Source of the DNA: Picochlorum sp. 'celeri'
Lineage: Eukaryota > Chlorophyta > Trebouxiophyceae
Direction: 5' to 3'
Assembly (NCBI GenBank): GCA_010909725.1
Contig: JAACMV010000016.1
Span: 523,501 to 587,500, forward strand
DNA: 64,000 bases
Shown here: piece by piece, positions 31,645-43,326 of the stretch
How the letters are laid out: every line of letters starts with the position of its first letter
Position numbering within the stretch: the first letter of the stretch is position 1
Program-made: the position numbers and the translations under genes
The notes under the pieces: generated by a model
Database searches by the model: none
Seen by the model: only the letters and a program-made list of their open reading frames with translations
What the model was told of the DNA's origin: nothing

Positions 31645-32756
31645 ATGAAATTGAGTCACACAGGCTGCAGTTTGGGTGGTACCCAACAGCTGGTGAGTCA
31701 ACGTCGCACGTCTCCATTGCGAGGCATTGACGGTAATACGCATTCTGATGTGAATGAAAGACTCATTAGAGACAGATTAAGGCCCTCGTATGCGACAACT
31801 AGCAAAACATTGAGCATTCCGTTCAAACGAGGTGAAAGGAAAGCACCCGAGGAAACTGACAAAGATGGCATTGAACGCACTCAGATATACACCCAAGTTC
31901 AAAACAAGCCAATCCTAGGTATAGCAGGAGGCGGAGTCTTCTTTTTCTGGGAAATTGTACGTTGTGGATGGATTGTGCATGGATCAAGGAATGTGTGCCT
32001 GATTTTCATTTTATTCTGGTTCAGGGCGTTTTGAAGTATTTGAATGAGAATTATAGGCTCAGGGATGTGGATTTGATCGGTGTGAGTGCGGGAGCATTGT
32101 GCGCTGTGCTGGTGGCAAGTGGGGTGAGTCTGGACAGGGCGGTTCGAAAAGCGTACGATATTAGCGTGGAGGCGGATATTTGGAATCGATCTGGGGGTTT
32201 GGCTGGGATATGGGGTGACTTGGTAAGGCGATGGTTGGAGGAATTGCTTCCAGAGGATGCGCATGAATGTTGTCAGAATAGGGTCAAGATTATTGCGACA
32301 AGGATGCCTCGGATGCAGCTCAGGTATTTGAGCGACTTTGAGTCGAGGGAGGATTTGATAGATGCGTGCATGGCTTCTGTTCATATTCCATTCTTTTTGG
32401 ATGGGAATGGGACGTACAAGTATAGGGATGAGCAGTATATTGATGGCAGTGTGTGGGATTTCTTTTCGGGGTCCAATTCTGGTCTCCTGACATTGGATGG
32501 CCAGTCGTGTATTATTGATTACTTTTTAGACGATCAGCTGGAATTTAATAGATTGGATTTCATCAAGATCCTAACATTTGATACCGTGTTGGATTTGGTG
32601 AAGAGTGGATATTCATATGCTGAAAGAACAGATGCAAAGGGCTTGTATGCAGAAAAGCTTGGAGGTGTTCGGAAACAAGCATTGTGGCGACTCTTGGAGT
32701 CTGTGCCTAGAAAAGCAGGAGATTTGCTTGGGTTTCTTCAGTCTGATGGGCAGTAA
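31645..32756 (+). CDS. Patatin-like phospholipase / acyl hydrolase
   Basis: Exons 31645-31956 and 32025-32756, separated by a 68-nt phase-0 intron (GTACGT...TTCAG), give 347 aa. After a basic N-terminus of about 85 residues comes the patatin core. This has the oxyanion glycine loop GIAGGGVFFFWEIGVLKYL, the nucleophile elbow GVSAG, and the dyad aspartate in YIDGSVWDF (DGS rather than the more common DGG/DGA). Expected to cleave acyl groups from membrane or storage glycerolipids; substrate unknown. The 3' end overlaps the convergent topoisomerase II coding sequence by 19 bp. It begins only 29 nt after the PH-kinase stop, so it may share that gene's transcript. Confidence 0.87.
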
Positions 32757-35700
32757 TCCGACTCCTCCTCCTCCTCCTCAGAGCTTGAAAATGTGACACT
32801 GGAGACTTCGCCTTGCTCGTCTTCTTCTTCTTCTGGCTCGCTGTCAACGTAGACAGCCTTGGCCGCGGCAGCACGTCTTCTCGGCTGTCTCTGAACGACA
32901 GGAGCCTCTTGCACGGCCTCATCTGATGATGCTTCCCGTGACTTTCTTGTAGCAGACGACATTGCCTCATCATCACTGTCATCATCCAATGATACTGTAT
33001 TTATTTTATTCGCTTTTTTGATACGTGGAGCTCTCTTTGTAACCTTTTTATTGGATACAGATGTTGTATCAGTGGAGGCTGAGGTGTTGATATCCAAGCC
33101 ATTCATTCTCATTGCCATTCGCTGCATCAATGACATTTCTTCCTCTGGTGGTGGTGGCGGTGCAGATGGAGCAACAGTAGACGCGGAATTTGCTGAAGAA
33201 GAGGCCTTAGTGGCTGGTTTTCTCGTCTCCTTTTCTGTTGCAATTATTTTTGGCACTGGACCCCTAGGAGGAGGTGGTCTCTTTGGAACAACAATCTCAA
33301 ATTCATCATCAAACTCTCCATCTGAGAGGTCGCTCTCATCATCAGACCACTCATTGGCTTTCTTCTTTCCCTTTCCTTTCTTTTTACTATTCTTGGCCTT
33401 CTTGGTCTCCTTTTTCCTAGCTTGCGCCTGCTGTCGCTCGAGGAGGAGAACCTTTCTGTATTCCTCTTCTTCATAGGCACTGTAGGCGGTCAAGAAATCA
33501 TCAAGGTCGTCCTTCCACATCTGGGCCTCCGTCGTCTTCTCAAGTTCCTCGACTTGTGTGCGACAGTCTTCCTCTTGCTTTTTGAGGGCTTCCACTTTCT
33601 CAAGAGTAAGAGAGCTCAGGCTCATGTTGAGCAGGTAGTCATAACTCAATGCTGCTGTATCTTCTTCCTCACCCTCTTCAGACACAACTACAGCCTTTTT
33701 CTGAGGTGCGAGCCTATCATAGCCCTTTCTTTCAAGCTCTTCTTCGATGTCTGCTTTTCTGCGCTTGTTTAGGACAAGTTCATCATTCACAACTGCCAGA
33801 ATGAATCTCGTCTTGTTTGAGATTCTCAACAGCTCTGCCCCAGCAACTTTCAGCAAATGAGCCCGTCTCTTTTTATATAATTCCAATCTTTCATCGAAGA
33901 ACTCTTTCATGATATCTTCTGGTCCATCATACTTTTTAATCACCCCCGAATGATCAAAGAGCATCATGTTCGTGATGGAGATTTTGGATGTTAACTTGAA
34001 CTTGGAGTACAAACCAACATCAAGGGCCTCCTTCATCTTTTCTGGCGTCATTGTGATGACGAAATGAACGCTTGTGTCTGTATGATGTTCCTTGTAGTCG
34101 ACAATAAATGGTTCCTTTTTCCCTTCTGGCTTGGCCAACTCTTCCAAAAACTCCTTATAATCCTGGGTCCACTTTTTCAGAGGAAGCTCTGTGATTTCTA
34201 GGGTCGTATCATCCAGTTGGTTGATGATTCCGGACACTGTGTATGATCTCAGGCCTTTTGATGAGACAGACTCGTCAATTTTCCCCAAAAACCCACTGTA
34301 CCACGGCACAAGAGGCCCACATTCTTCTCCATCCAACATTCGCATGAGATTAATAGCAATGTCTCGTGGGTTGTAGTTGGGAATCGAAGTCGACCAGCCT
34401 GTTCCGATACCTTCAGCTCCATTGACCAACACCAAGGGTAGAATCGGCACGTAGAACTCTGGTTCAATCGTCTGACCCTCTTCATTGAGATACGTTAACA
34501 AGGCATCATCTCCTTGATGGAAAATGCTCCTCGTGATCTGTGCCAGGCGAGTGAAAATATATCGAGGGCTTGCAGAGTCTTTTCCTCCTTGAAGACGAGT
34601 ACCAAACTGACCTTGTGGAACAAGAGTGTTGATGTTGTTTGACCCAACAAAGTTCTGAGCCAGGCCGACAATGGTAGAGCAAAGGGAGTTCTCGCCATGA
34701 TGATATGCAGAATGCTCGGCGACATACCCAGCCAATTGTGCCACCTTGATATCTGACTTGAGATTTCTTTTGAAACAAGCATACATGATCTTCCTCTGTC
34801 CAGGTTTCAGCCCATCCATGATGTTTGGGATCGAGCGCTCCAGGTCAGCTCGTGAGAAGAGAATCAACTCTTTGTGAACAAAGTCGCTGTATGAAATCGA
34901 CTCCTGACTGTGATCGAGATACGTTCCAGGAGCAAAGTTTCTCAGCCATTCTTTTCTCTGTTCCACCTTCTTTTTCGAAAAGGCCATCTCCAGAGACTCC
35001 CCATCGCTGTCGCCACTCCAGTCAAACACCTTCTTGTGAGTGCTGATCGAAGCAAAGTATTCCTTGGCTTCTACCGCAGTGGATGTACCCAGACCTTTAT
35101 AGTACTTGATCTTCCATCCTTTTGTGTTTGTCGAGTCCCTCCAATTCTCATACTCTGGCATGGTGAAGAAAGAAATAGACTCCTTGCCCTTTGTAGCCTT
35201 GATGATTGGAGTGATGAATTCGATAAGAAAGCCTGGAATTTTCAGCAGAGATGGATAGAAGTGGTGCAAGAAATTCATGATGAGTCCCTTAATGTGAGAT
35301 CCATCGTGATCCTGATCCGTCATGATCATCAAGTGCCCATATCGCAGGGACTTGACATCCTCATAGACCTTTCCATGCTGGAGCCCCAAAATCTGCTTGA
35401 TATTGTTGATTTCTGCGTTGCCAGTGATTTGACTAGCACTGGCATCTCGAACATTCAGCAATTTTCCTCGAAGTGGGAAGACTCCGTATCGATCTCTTCC
35501 AACAACTGACAAACCACTGATGGCCAATGACTTTGCAGAATCTCCCTCTGTCAGGATTAGTGTGCACTCTTTCGAATTTCTTCCTCCCGCATCATTTGCA
35601 TCATCCAATTTTGGGATACCCAAGAGACGCTGACGCTTGGCCCCGTCGCCTTTTTTCAGTTCCTTGTTCGCCTTGAAATTCGCAAAGGAAAGAATAGCAT

Positions 35701-37115
35701 CTGTAATGCCACACCCATTCAACTTTTTCAAAAAAGCATCCGTCAACTGACATTTTGATCCGAATGCAGAAGCTCTCAATGTCAATGTATCCTTGGTCTG
35801 AGAATCAAAGGCTGGATTCTCAACCAAACAGTTGACAAATACCCACAGGTAATTCTTCACCATGAAGGGCTTGACACCGGCTTGCTTGTGCTTCTTGGAG
35901 AGCGTCTCGCAGAGATACTTGACGGCCTGATCGGCGATGTAATTCACATGCGTCCCTCCTTTAGACGTACATATTGCATTGGCAAACGATACCTGACTAA
36001 ACTGTCCATCAGAAGCAGCAATGCAAACCTCCCACCTGTCTCCAAATCTTTCATACACACGAGATACAGCACCTTCTCCCTTCCTCGGTCCGAGATACAT
36101 GTCCACATATGACTGGAAATCCTTCACTGGGAGTCTCTCTCCATTGAAAGATACCTTCACCCCCTTGCCAAGAATTCCAGCCATATCATAGACTCTCTTC
36201 CTCATGAGGGACACAATATCTTGCTCCAGCTCCTCCATCCCAAAACGCTCCAAATCCGGGCGGAATGTGATACAGGTCCAATTATCCGACGCTTTACACT
36301 CTTTGATCTGAGGCGGATTTTTCACCGTCATATTCTTCTCAAAGACTTGCTTGTACCTCTTCTTTCTCTTCCCATCACATGTCTCAACCACAAACTTGGT
36401 AGAAAAGATGTTTGCAAGCTTTGCTCCATACCCATTCCTTCCACCAGTAACCTTTTTCTCTTTATCGTTGTAATTGGAAGATGTAAGCAGATTACCAAAG
36501 ATCAATTCAGGAACATAAATGCCCTCAGTCTTGTGCACTTCAACAGGCACCCCGGCTCCATTGTTCAGCACTTTAATCTCCATCGACTCCTGAATACACA
36601 CGTATATATTACCGACTAACACATCAAACAACAGAATGAAAGAAACAGCCCCAACATAAAGATGAATACACACCTCATCAATCTCAACTTTCAGCGTATT
36701 CATGGTTGGATCCCTCACTTTGTTATCAGCAGCATTCACCAAAATCTCATCAAAAATCTTGTACAACCCAGGAGCTACAGTAACGTTTTTCAGCACCATG
36801 CGCTCCCCATCATGCACCCACAGCTGTTGCTGCTGCTTCTCTGTACTCCCAATATATGTATCAGGCCGAAGCAACACGTGGTCCAGCTGCGACAGCTTTT
36901 GATACGTCTCCTCTATAGACTTGCCAGACTTCTTTTTGCCTTTTGCTGCCACATTGGAATTATGGGGAGACAGAGCAGACACGGACTCCATCTCGTTTCC
37001 CACCTGCAACAGAACAAAGCACCCACCTCAGGCACCAAGAATCCCAAACCACCAAACAGAACAGATATCCACATACCATGGACTCTTCAATATCCACAGA
37101 CATATTTTCAGCCAT
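32738..37115 (-). CDS. TOP2: DNA topoisomerase II
   Basis: ATP-dependent type IIA topoisomerase for decatenation and chromosome condensation. Exons 37115-37077, 37003-36674 and 36589-32738 encode 1406 aa. The open frame from 37009 reads through the 84-nt second intron, but family conservation (VEIDE|ESMEIKVLNNGAGVPV) shows that this segment is spliced. Present are the GHKL ATPase (EILVNAADN, TGGRNGYGAKLANIFS), TOPRIM (EGDSAKSLA near 470; DQDHDGSHI), and the catalytic tyrosine in SASPRYIFTRLA (near residue 798). The acidic and lysine-rich C-terminal tail is typical of nuclear enzymes. The short first exon (MAENMSVDIEESM) is inferred from GTATGT/TTGCAG sites. The stop lies inside the convergent patatin gene. 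Confidence 0.95.
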
Positions 37116-37440
37116 ATTGGTATCACGTTGGTCGCTGAACACACGAACCTACGATGTATCAACGGTAACCAACAATTCTTTCCTTCTGATACAGAATCAG
37201 ATTCTCTGGGCAGATATCAGTATTAAAATGGATATTTTCCAACAAAATATGAATATTTTTGACATCCTAGTGACCTTTCGGTGGCGTTTCATGGACAGTT
37301 GAGAGAAACGGTTACAGGCGGTCCGGATGAGGGCGCCACCTTCGGAGAGGCGCCCAAACAAGACCCAATCCTGATAGAGCTGTGACATTTGTATCACGAA
37401 GAGGGCCAGATGATGCAATAGTAATATTGAATAGTTTATA
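37116..37440. other. Divergent intergenic region, TOP2 / PHYLLO
   Basis: 325 bp between the two ATGs. It holds GC-rich GGCGCC near 37350 and an AT-rich stretch before the PHYLLO ATG. A TATATAAAAG occurs at about 37579, but inside the PHYLLO reading frame. No RNA gene seen. Confidence 0.4.
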
Positions 37441-40400
37441 ATGAATCTTTGTGGGCAACGTGTCGTGCATGAGGCTTCAAGCCGTCGTTTCACGTGCCCA
37501 CAATGCAGTCGTTTGAGCGCTGTCTGTCCTCCTCTGCTCGAAAAGGGCGGTGTGGTTGGTATCAAAAAGAGACATTGTGTATATAAAAGCAGATTGGATG
37601 CATTGTATAGCCATCGCGGAGAGATAGAGGGGCAGGTTGAGGACTGTGTTGGAGGAGACAGGGCAGCTTTCTCAGCGTCTCGTACTGATGTTCGCGTCGT
37701 TCCGTTTGTAGAATCTCATTATTCAAAAGCGTGTGATTCATTGGTGAGAGAAATACAGCGGGTGTATTGTGAGCCTGATGCGGAACGGGGCAGGGTGCGG
37801 ATAGAGGTGCCTTTGTGTCGGGGGATATCGTCGTTGCAATGGCTGAAATCTCAGAATATTCGAGACATGAAGCTTTATTTTTCATCAAAAATGTCTTCGT
37901 CGCCTGATACTGCGGGATCGATTGCTGCTGAGAGCGCGTTTGCCCATGTTTCTGCTGTGGCTGGAGTTGGAGCAGCGTGGATGTGGAAGGGGTTGCACGG
38001 GTGCTCACTGGATGAGGAGGTCATGGAGAGTATTAAACGAATGACTGATGATGATGATAATCGAGTGAGGGCATTTGGTGGCGGGAGGTTTGATCCGGGG
38101 GGCAATGTTGCTGCTGAATGGGAGGTGTTTGGGAGTTTTTGTTTCTTGATACCCAGGGTAGAATTTGTCGAACGCGGGAATGTGTGTGTGCTGGCGTGTA
38201 CAATAGCCTGGGATTCACAGTGTGATGCGGGGATGTTGGCGTCTGCCAAGACGACGGGATTTAGAACAAAGGAAGCTGCGATTGAGGATGCGTTGCTGTG
38301 TGTGTCAAAGTTGGCGGGCCCGTTGCCTCGGCAAGTGTCGGGCGTGTGTTCCAGGGGCACGTGCGTCTCATCTGAACATAATCCGACTGTTGAAGGGTGG
38401 AATAGGCTGTTGGAGGAGGTGCAGGATAGGCTTTGTGCTGTTGGAGATGTTGCACAAGGGGAGCATGGCACATTTTCCATATCTCCGTCAACAGCGTTGG
38501 ATGAGTATCTTCGGAATGGGCAGAAAGGATTGGATGATTTACTAGCCGCGTCAAGTCCAAATGTGGGTGTGGGCCAGAGTGATACTTCTGGAAAGAGAGC
38601 TCAGGATCTTGCCAAGTTGGTACTTGCACGTAGGACAGCAATGGTGATAGATGAGGAGATAGACTGCTGTGATGTCTTGGGATCATTGCAGGAGCGAGAT
38701 CCAAAAGCATATCAGTTTTTGCTGCAGATGCCGAATGGACAGTGCTTTTTAGGATGCACTCCAGAGCGATTGTATGCGAGGAGTGGTCAGGAGGTTGTGA
38801 GTGAAGCTGTTGCCGGCACCCGAGGACGAGGCGCTGGAGGAGATATTGAGAAGGATTTTTGGTTGGCTTTCGACCTTTTACAGTCTCAAAAGGATGGTTT
38901 GGAGTTTCAGTTGGTTCGAGAATCTATTGTGGATATTTTCAACAGTTTGTGTAGTCGTGTCACAGTTGAGGTGGAAAAGTCAGTTTTGAAGCAAGGTTCC
39001 GTGCAGCATTTGTATGGACGAATTGCAGGGACGTTGGAATCAGGTGTTGATGATCTTGACCTTTTGAACGATCTTCATCCAACCCCTGCCGTGTGTGGTC
39101 AACCAGACAAGGATGCGCTGTGTTTCTTGAGACAGTTTGAATCTTTTGATCGTGGTTTTTATGCTGGACCATTTGGCTGGTTTACCAACAATGCGGCTGA
39201 TGTAGCAGTGGCCATTCGATCCAGTTTGATCAGCCCAGGATCCGATCAAACACTGGTGTCGTTGTATGCAGGAGTTGGCATTGTACCGGGCTCTGTGACG
39301 ATGAGTGAGTGGAATGAATTAGACCTGAAAATTGGTCAGTTCACCAAGATATTTGATAGTTCGACGGAGGAGCGTATCCTCAAGTCTCCAAATATGTCCT
39401 TGTTGTCAGCCCAGGTCATGGTTGAAGAGCTTTGCCGGAATGGTTGCAATACATTCTGTGTAGCTCCTGGCTCTCGATCATCTCCACTGACTCTTGCCGT
39501 AGCAAGGCACCCAAGAGCAAAGTTGGTGCCGGGAATTGATGAGAGATCTCTCGGTTTTTGGGCTGTAGGATATGGCAAGGCAACTGGACACCCCTGCGTC
39601 GTCATTACATCATCAGGTACTGCAGTAGCAAACCTTTTACCTTCAGTTGTGGAAGCTTCACAATCCAATGTACCCATGATATTGCTGACTGCGGATCGCC
39701 CGTCTGAACTGAGAGATAGTGGAGCAAATCAAACGATCAATCAAGTAGGTATTTTTGGCAAGTATGTGAGGTGGGAAGCAGACATTTTGCCTCCCTCAGA
39801 TACTGTACCAGTGAGGAAGACGCTCACAGCTGTATCAAATGCGATTCGTGTGGCATGTAGTCCTTCTAGCAGTGGACCGGTACACCTAAATTGCCAGTAC
39901 AGGGAGCCTCTCCATCCAGTCCAAGATCCTTGGGATGATCTTGCCTTAGAGGGATTGCATGCATGGCTCGGAAGCACTAGACCCTTCACCAGCATCTCCG
40001 CCTCATATTCTAGGATCCCAAGAGTTCGCCAAGTTGATCATACTGTGATTGATGCCATCTCAAATTGCCGCCGTGGGCTATTGGTAGTTGGTGAACTTGC
40101 TCAGCCAGAGGATGTGGCAGCAGCAAAGCATATTGCCAAAGTACTAGGCTGGCCAGTTGTCTGCGATGTGTTATCAGGACTGCGTATAGGTGATAAAGAG
40201 TGCGAAGATATGAATCTGATCAACTACATAGATCATATACTGCTCGACCAGGAGATTTGGGGGGAAATAGAGCCTGAGATGATTCTTCATCTTGGGAGCA
40301 GGTTGACATCCAAACGTCTAGCAGCATTCATTGAACATGTCACATTAGATGCAAATGAGCGAGGGGATCCGGGGCCAAAATGGATATTAGTAGATAGAAA

Positions 40401-43278
40401 GACACCCAGATATGACCCATCCCATCTACTCCAAATGAGATTAGAATGTGACCTCTCCGACCTGCTGGATGCCATTCAACAGGGCCACCGACAAGACACA
40501 AGCATTCAGTCTGAGTATGGAAGTCTCCTGAGAAGAATAAATGACACTGTAGAAGAGGCAATTGACAGGGTAATCGAGGAGTCTGATTCCATGTCAGAGG
40601 CTCATGTTGCAAGGGCCATCAGCGAATATTTGCCCAGCAGTCACGGCCTGTTTATTGGAAATAGCATGCCTATCAGGGATCTTGACATGTTTGGTGCACC
40701 TCAGAGGAAGGATTTGCTTGGATCTCCTGTAGCTGCTAACCGTGGAGCCAGTGGGATTGATGGTGTTTTATCCAGTGCTGCTGGGTTCGCGAGTGGTTTA
40801 CTGAGGAAATGTACCCTGGTTGTCGGGGATGTTTCGTTTCTTCATGATGCAAATGGATTGAACTTGTTGCGAACTGGAAGCATGAGCCCTGCACTCACTG
40901 TTGTGCTGATCAATAACTCTGGTGGTGGTATCTTTGATTTCCTTCCCATATCTGATGACGTCCCGGAAGATCAATTCCGGCCATTATGGACCACTCCACA
41001 GTATGTGGATATTTCAGGTCTATGCAGAGCCCAAGGCATTCCCCATATGAAAGTTTCTTCCTTGACAGAATTAAGGAGATCTCTGGAATCGTCCTGGGAG
41101 TTGAACAGGCATTGTGTTGTAGAGGTGATAACAAATATAGAAACAAATGTTCAGCATCACGAATTCATTAAGAGTGAAGTCAAAGAAGCACTGGCTCGAT
41201 ACTTATCAGATGATGTGATGTATGGGACGATCAAACGGGTACGACTCAACAGGGTGTCACTTCCTCTGAAAAAGGCCCTGACAACTGCGCTAGGATCTAC
41301 AATGACATATCGAGAGGTGATTCACATAACAATGGATTTGGTGTTTTCAGATGGCACAAGCAGAAAAGTAATTGGAGAGATTGCCCCCTTGCCTGGGTTA
41401 CACAAGGAAACTCTAGAGTCTGCCATGGTACAGTCCTCTTCCCTAGCAAGGTTCGTTGAAGGTAGTAATTTCAGCGAAAGCCCTACAATGATGGCACTAG
41501 AGAAAAGAATACCTGCGTTGAACGACTTCTTACAGGATCTGGGTATCGAGGCCCTGTATCCCAGTGTCACATGTGGAATGGAAGCAGCAATATGGGAGGC
41601 ATTGAGTAGCGACGATATGGAGGCCTCCACCAGACCACCCACGAAAGTCTCGGGGCTGTTAGATCCTTCTGGAAAATCGGAGGTCGAAATTCGAGACATG
41701 GCAGCTTCCCTTGTGAATGATGGATATCAGTGCATCAAGGTCAAGGCAGGCAGAGTTGAGGACCCACGAGAGGATGCCAAAAATGTCATGTTAATTCGAG
41801 AGGCAGTTGGGAATGACATCATTTTACGCGTGGATACCAATCAGAGTTGGACTGTGGAGCAAGCGCTGATATTTGCTGAAACTGCAAAAGATGTGGGCAT
41901 CCAGTACATCGAGGAACCCCTGAAGGACCCATGGCAGATGCATTCGTGGTCCACGTTCTCAACAATACCTCTCGCCATTGATGAATCTGTCGACCAAGGA
42001 CTGTTTAATCCTCTGGATCCAAGCTGCGATATTCCATCCTCTGTGAAATTTGTTGTGTTGAAGCCGTCTTTATTGGGAGGAATGACAAAAACTGTAGAAT
42101 TGTGTGATGCCATACGCTCATGTGGCCGACACCCAGTGATAAGTTCGTCGTTCGAAAGCCCTATTGGCTTGTTGCATCTGTCGAAAATTTCATCAATAGT
42201 AGATACGAATAGGGAGCTTCATCATGGGATCGCGACAGAGTCATGGTTTGCGGAAGATTTTTCTCAGTTGGCCATCACAAGGCTTGGACAGGGAAGGGCA
42301 ATCATGAGTTCTGTATCGCTTAGCTTTTCCAAGAAACTCATGTCTGGAAGCAAATCTGAGGGAGTTATCATACCCACATGCTCTTCCATCGAGTCGACCT
42401 CCAATATAGAATGGAATATCATGCAAGTGTACCCACATATCCACAGCCAAGCCTTTGCAAAGGATGGGTCTTCTGGTATGGACGTCGTCTTGCTCCTCCA
42501 CGGAATGTTCGGTTCGGGAAACGAGATGGCATCTTTAGCTCTTGAATTATCCAAGTGCTCGAAGCTGCCAATTCTCTGCCTTGATTTGCCTGGCCACGGG
42601 GGATCTCGGTGGAAAAACTCTGTTGACGACATGGGACAACATGGTTTCCAGATGATGGACATCTTGGCAGATTCGTTGGTCGAACTCGCTGGCAATTTTC
42701 GGTCATGTTCCATAATAGGATACTCTTTAGGTGCTCGAATTGCCTTATTAACAAGCCTAAGACACCCTTCAGCCAATTTGACAAGTGTCATCTCCATTTC
42801 AGGAGGTCTGGGAATTCAGGATGTGGAACAACGAGCTGACAGATTCAAGAGAGACTGTGAAATTGCTGCTGCATTTGATTCGCTGGATAGATCAACATTT
42901 TTCAGAATGTGGTATGATGTTTCCCTATGGGATTCACTCAGGGACCAGTGCTGGTTTGATGAGTATATCAAAGAGAAGGCATCATCCACACCTGATCCAG
43001 AAAATGTTCTTTCAGACATGCTCAGAGAATGCTCGCCTGGGCGAACTAGCTACATGAAGGACGAGCTTCTGGATGCTACCAAACATCCTGGGCGAAAGAT
43101 TTTCATGGTTGCAGGTTCCGATGACACGAAGTATACAGCAATGGTGCAAGAGTTGGAACAAGATGCCATCACAGCAGGGTCAGTGTCCCTGAGTGTATCC
43201 ATCCTGGAAGACGTTGGACATGCCATGCATTTAGAAAACCCTTCACGTGTTGCAACAATATGTAGCAATATTATTTAA
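37441..43278 (+). CDS. PHYLLO: PHYLLO: MenF-MenD-MenC-MenH fusion for phylloquinone synthesis
   Basis: One uninterrupted frame of 1945 aa with four enzymes of naphthoquinone (vitamin K1) synthesis. MenF, isochorismate synthase, spans about 1-640 and keeps its chorismate-binding core (EAVAGTRGRG, HPTPAVCGQP, FYAGPFGWF, YAGVGIVPGS). MenD, the SEPHCHC synthase, spans about 650-1240 (CVAPGSRSSPLTLA, TADRPSELRDSGANQTI, and the ThDP-site GDVSFLHDANGL). MenC, O-succinylbenzoate synthase, spans about 1265-1625 (IKVKAG, RVDTNQSW, YIEEPL, AIDESVD, VLKPSLLGG). MenH, the alpha/beta hydrolase, spans about 1680-1945 (LLHGMFGSG, nucleophile GYSLGAR, GHAMHLENP). In seed plants the MenF part is truncated; here it looks complete. 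A cysteine/arginine-rich leader of about 50 residues may be the transit peptide. Single-exon structure is notable for a 5.8-kb gene. Confidence 0.96.
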   Translation: MNLCGQRVVHEASSRRFTCPQCSRLSAVCPPLLEKGGVVGIKKRHCVYKSRLDALYSHRGEIEGQVEDCVGGDRAAFSASRTDVRVVPFVESHYSKACDSLVREIQRVYCEPDAERGRVRIEVPLCRGISSLQWLKSQNIRDMKLYFSSKMSSSPDTAGSIAAESAFAHVSAVAGVGAAWMWKGLHGCSLDEEVMESIKRMTDDDDNRVRAFGGGRFDPGGNVAAEWEVFGSFCFLIPRVEFVERGNVCVLACTIAWDSQCDAGMLASAKTTGFRTKEAAIEDALLCVSKLAGPLPRQVSGVCSRGTCVSSEHNPTVEGWNRLLEEVQDRLCAVGDVAQGEHGTFSISPSTALDEYLRNGQKGLDDLLAASSPNVGVGQSDTSGKRAQDLAKLVLARRTAMVIDEEIDCCDVLGSLQERDPKAYQFLLQMPNGQCFLGCTPERLYARSGQEVVSEAVAGTRGRGAGGDIEKDFWLAFDLLQSQKDGLEFQLVRESIVDIFNSLCSRVTVEVEKSVLKQGSVQHLYGRIAGTLESGVDDLDLLNDLHPTPAVCGQPDKDALCFLRQFESFDRGFYAGPFGWFTNNAADVAVAIRSSLISPGSDQTLVSLYAGVGIVPGSVTMSEWNELDLKIGQFTKIFDSSTEERILKSPNMSLLSAQVMVEELCRNGCNTFCVAPGSRSSPLTLAVARHPRAKLVPGIDERSLGFWAVGYGKATGHPCVVITSSGTAVANLLPSVVEASQSNVPMILLTADRPSELRDSGANQTINQVGIFGKYVRWEADILPPSDTVPVRKTLTAVSNAIRVACSPSSSGPVHLNCQYREPLHPVQDPWDDLALEGLHAWLGSTRPFTSISASYSRIPRVRQVDHTVIDAISNCRRGLLVVGELAQPEDVAAAKHIAKVLGWPVVCDVLSGLRIGDKECEDMNLINYIDHILLDQEIWGEIEPEMILHLGSRLTSKRLAAFIEHVTLDANERGDPGPKWILVDRKTPRYDPSHLLQMRLECDLSDLLDAIQQGHRQDTSIQSEYGSLLRRINDTVEEAIDRVIEESDSMSEAHVARAISEYLPSSHGLFIGNSMPIRDLDMFGAPQRKDLLGSPVAANRGASGIDGVLSSAAGFASGLLRKCTLVVGDVSFLHDANGLNLLRTGSMSPALTVVLINNSGGGIFDFLPISDDVPEDQFRPLWTTPQYVDISGLCRAQGIPHMKVSSLTELRRSLESSWELNRHCVVEVITNIETNVQHHEFIKSEVKEALARYLSDDVMYGTIKRVRLNRVSLPLKKALTTALGSTMTYREVIHITMDLVFSDGTSRKVIGEIAPLPGLHKETLESAMVQSSSLARFVEGSNFSESPTMMALEKRIPALNDFLQDLGIEALYPSVTCGMEAAIWEALSSDDMEASTRPPTKVSGLLDPSGKSEVEIRDMAASLVNDGYQCIKVKAGRVEDPREDAKNVMLIREAVGNDIILRVDTNQSWTVEQALIFAETAKDVGIQYIEEPLKDPWQMHSWSTFSTIPLAIDESVDQGLFNPLDPSCDIPSSVKFVVLKPSLLGGMTKTVELCDAIRSCGRHPVISSSFESPIGLLHLSKISSIVDTNRELHHGIATESWFAEDFSQLAITRLGQGRAIMSSVSLSFSKKLMSGSKSEGVIIPTCSSIESTSNIEWNIMQVYPHIHSQAFAKDGSSGMDVVLLLHGMFGSGNEMASLALELSKCSKLPILCLDLPGHGGSRWKNSVDDMGQHGFQMMDILADSLVELAGNFRSCSIIGYSLGARIALLTSLRHPSANLTSVISISGGLGIQDVEQRADRFKRDCEIAAAFDSLDRSTFFRMWYDVSLWDSLRDQCWFDEYIKEKASSTPDPENVLSDMLRECSPGRTSYMKDELLDATKHPGRKIFMVAGSDDTKYTAMVQELEQDAITAGSVSLSVSILEDVGHAMHLENPSRVATICSNII

Positions 43279-43326
43279 AATCAAACAATTCAATTGTTCA
43301 TTCAATGAGTACATTCAATGTGTGGT

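Noticed and set aside
37576..37590. TATA box TATATAAAAG as PHYLLO promoter
   Set aside because: It lies inside the PHYLLO open frame; the next ATG downstream is out of frame.
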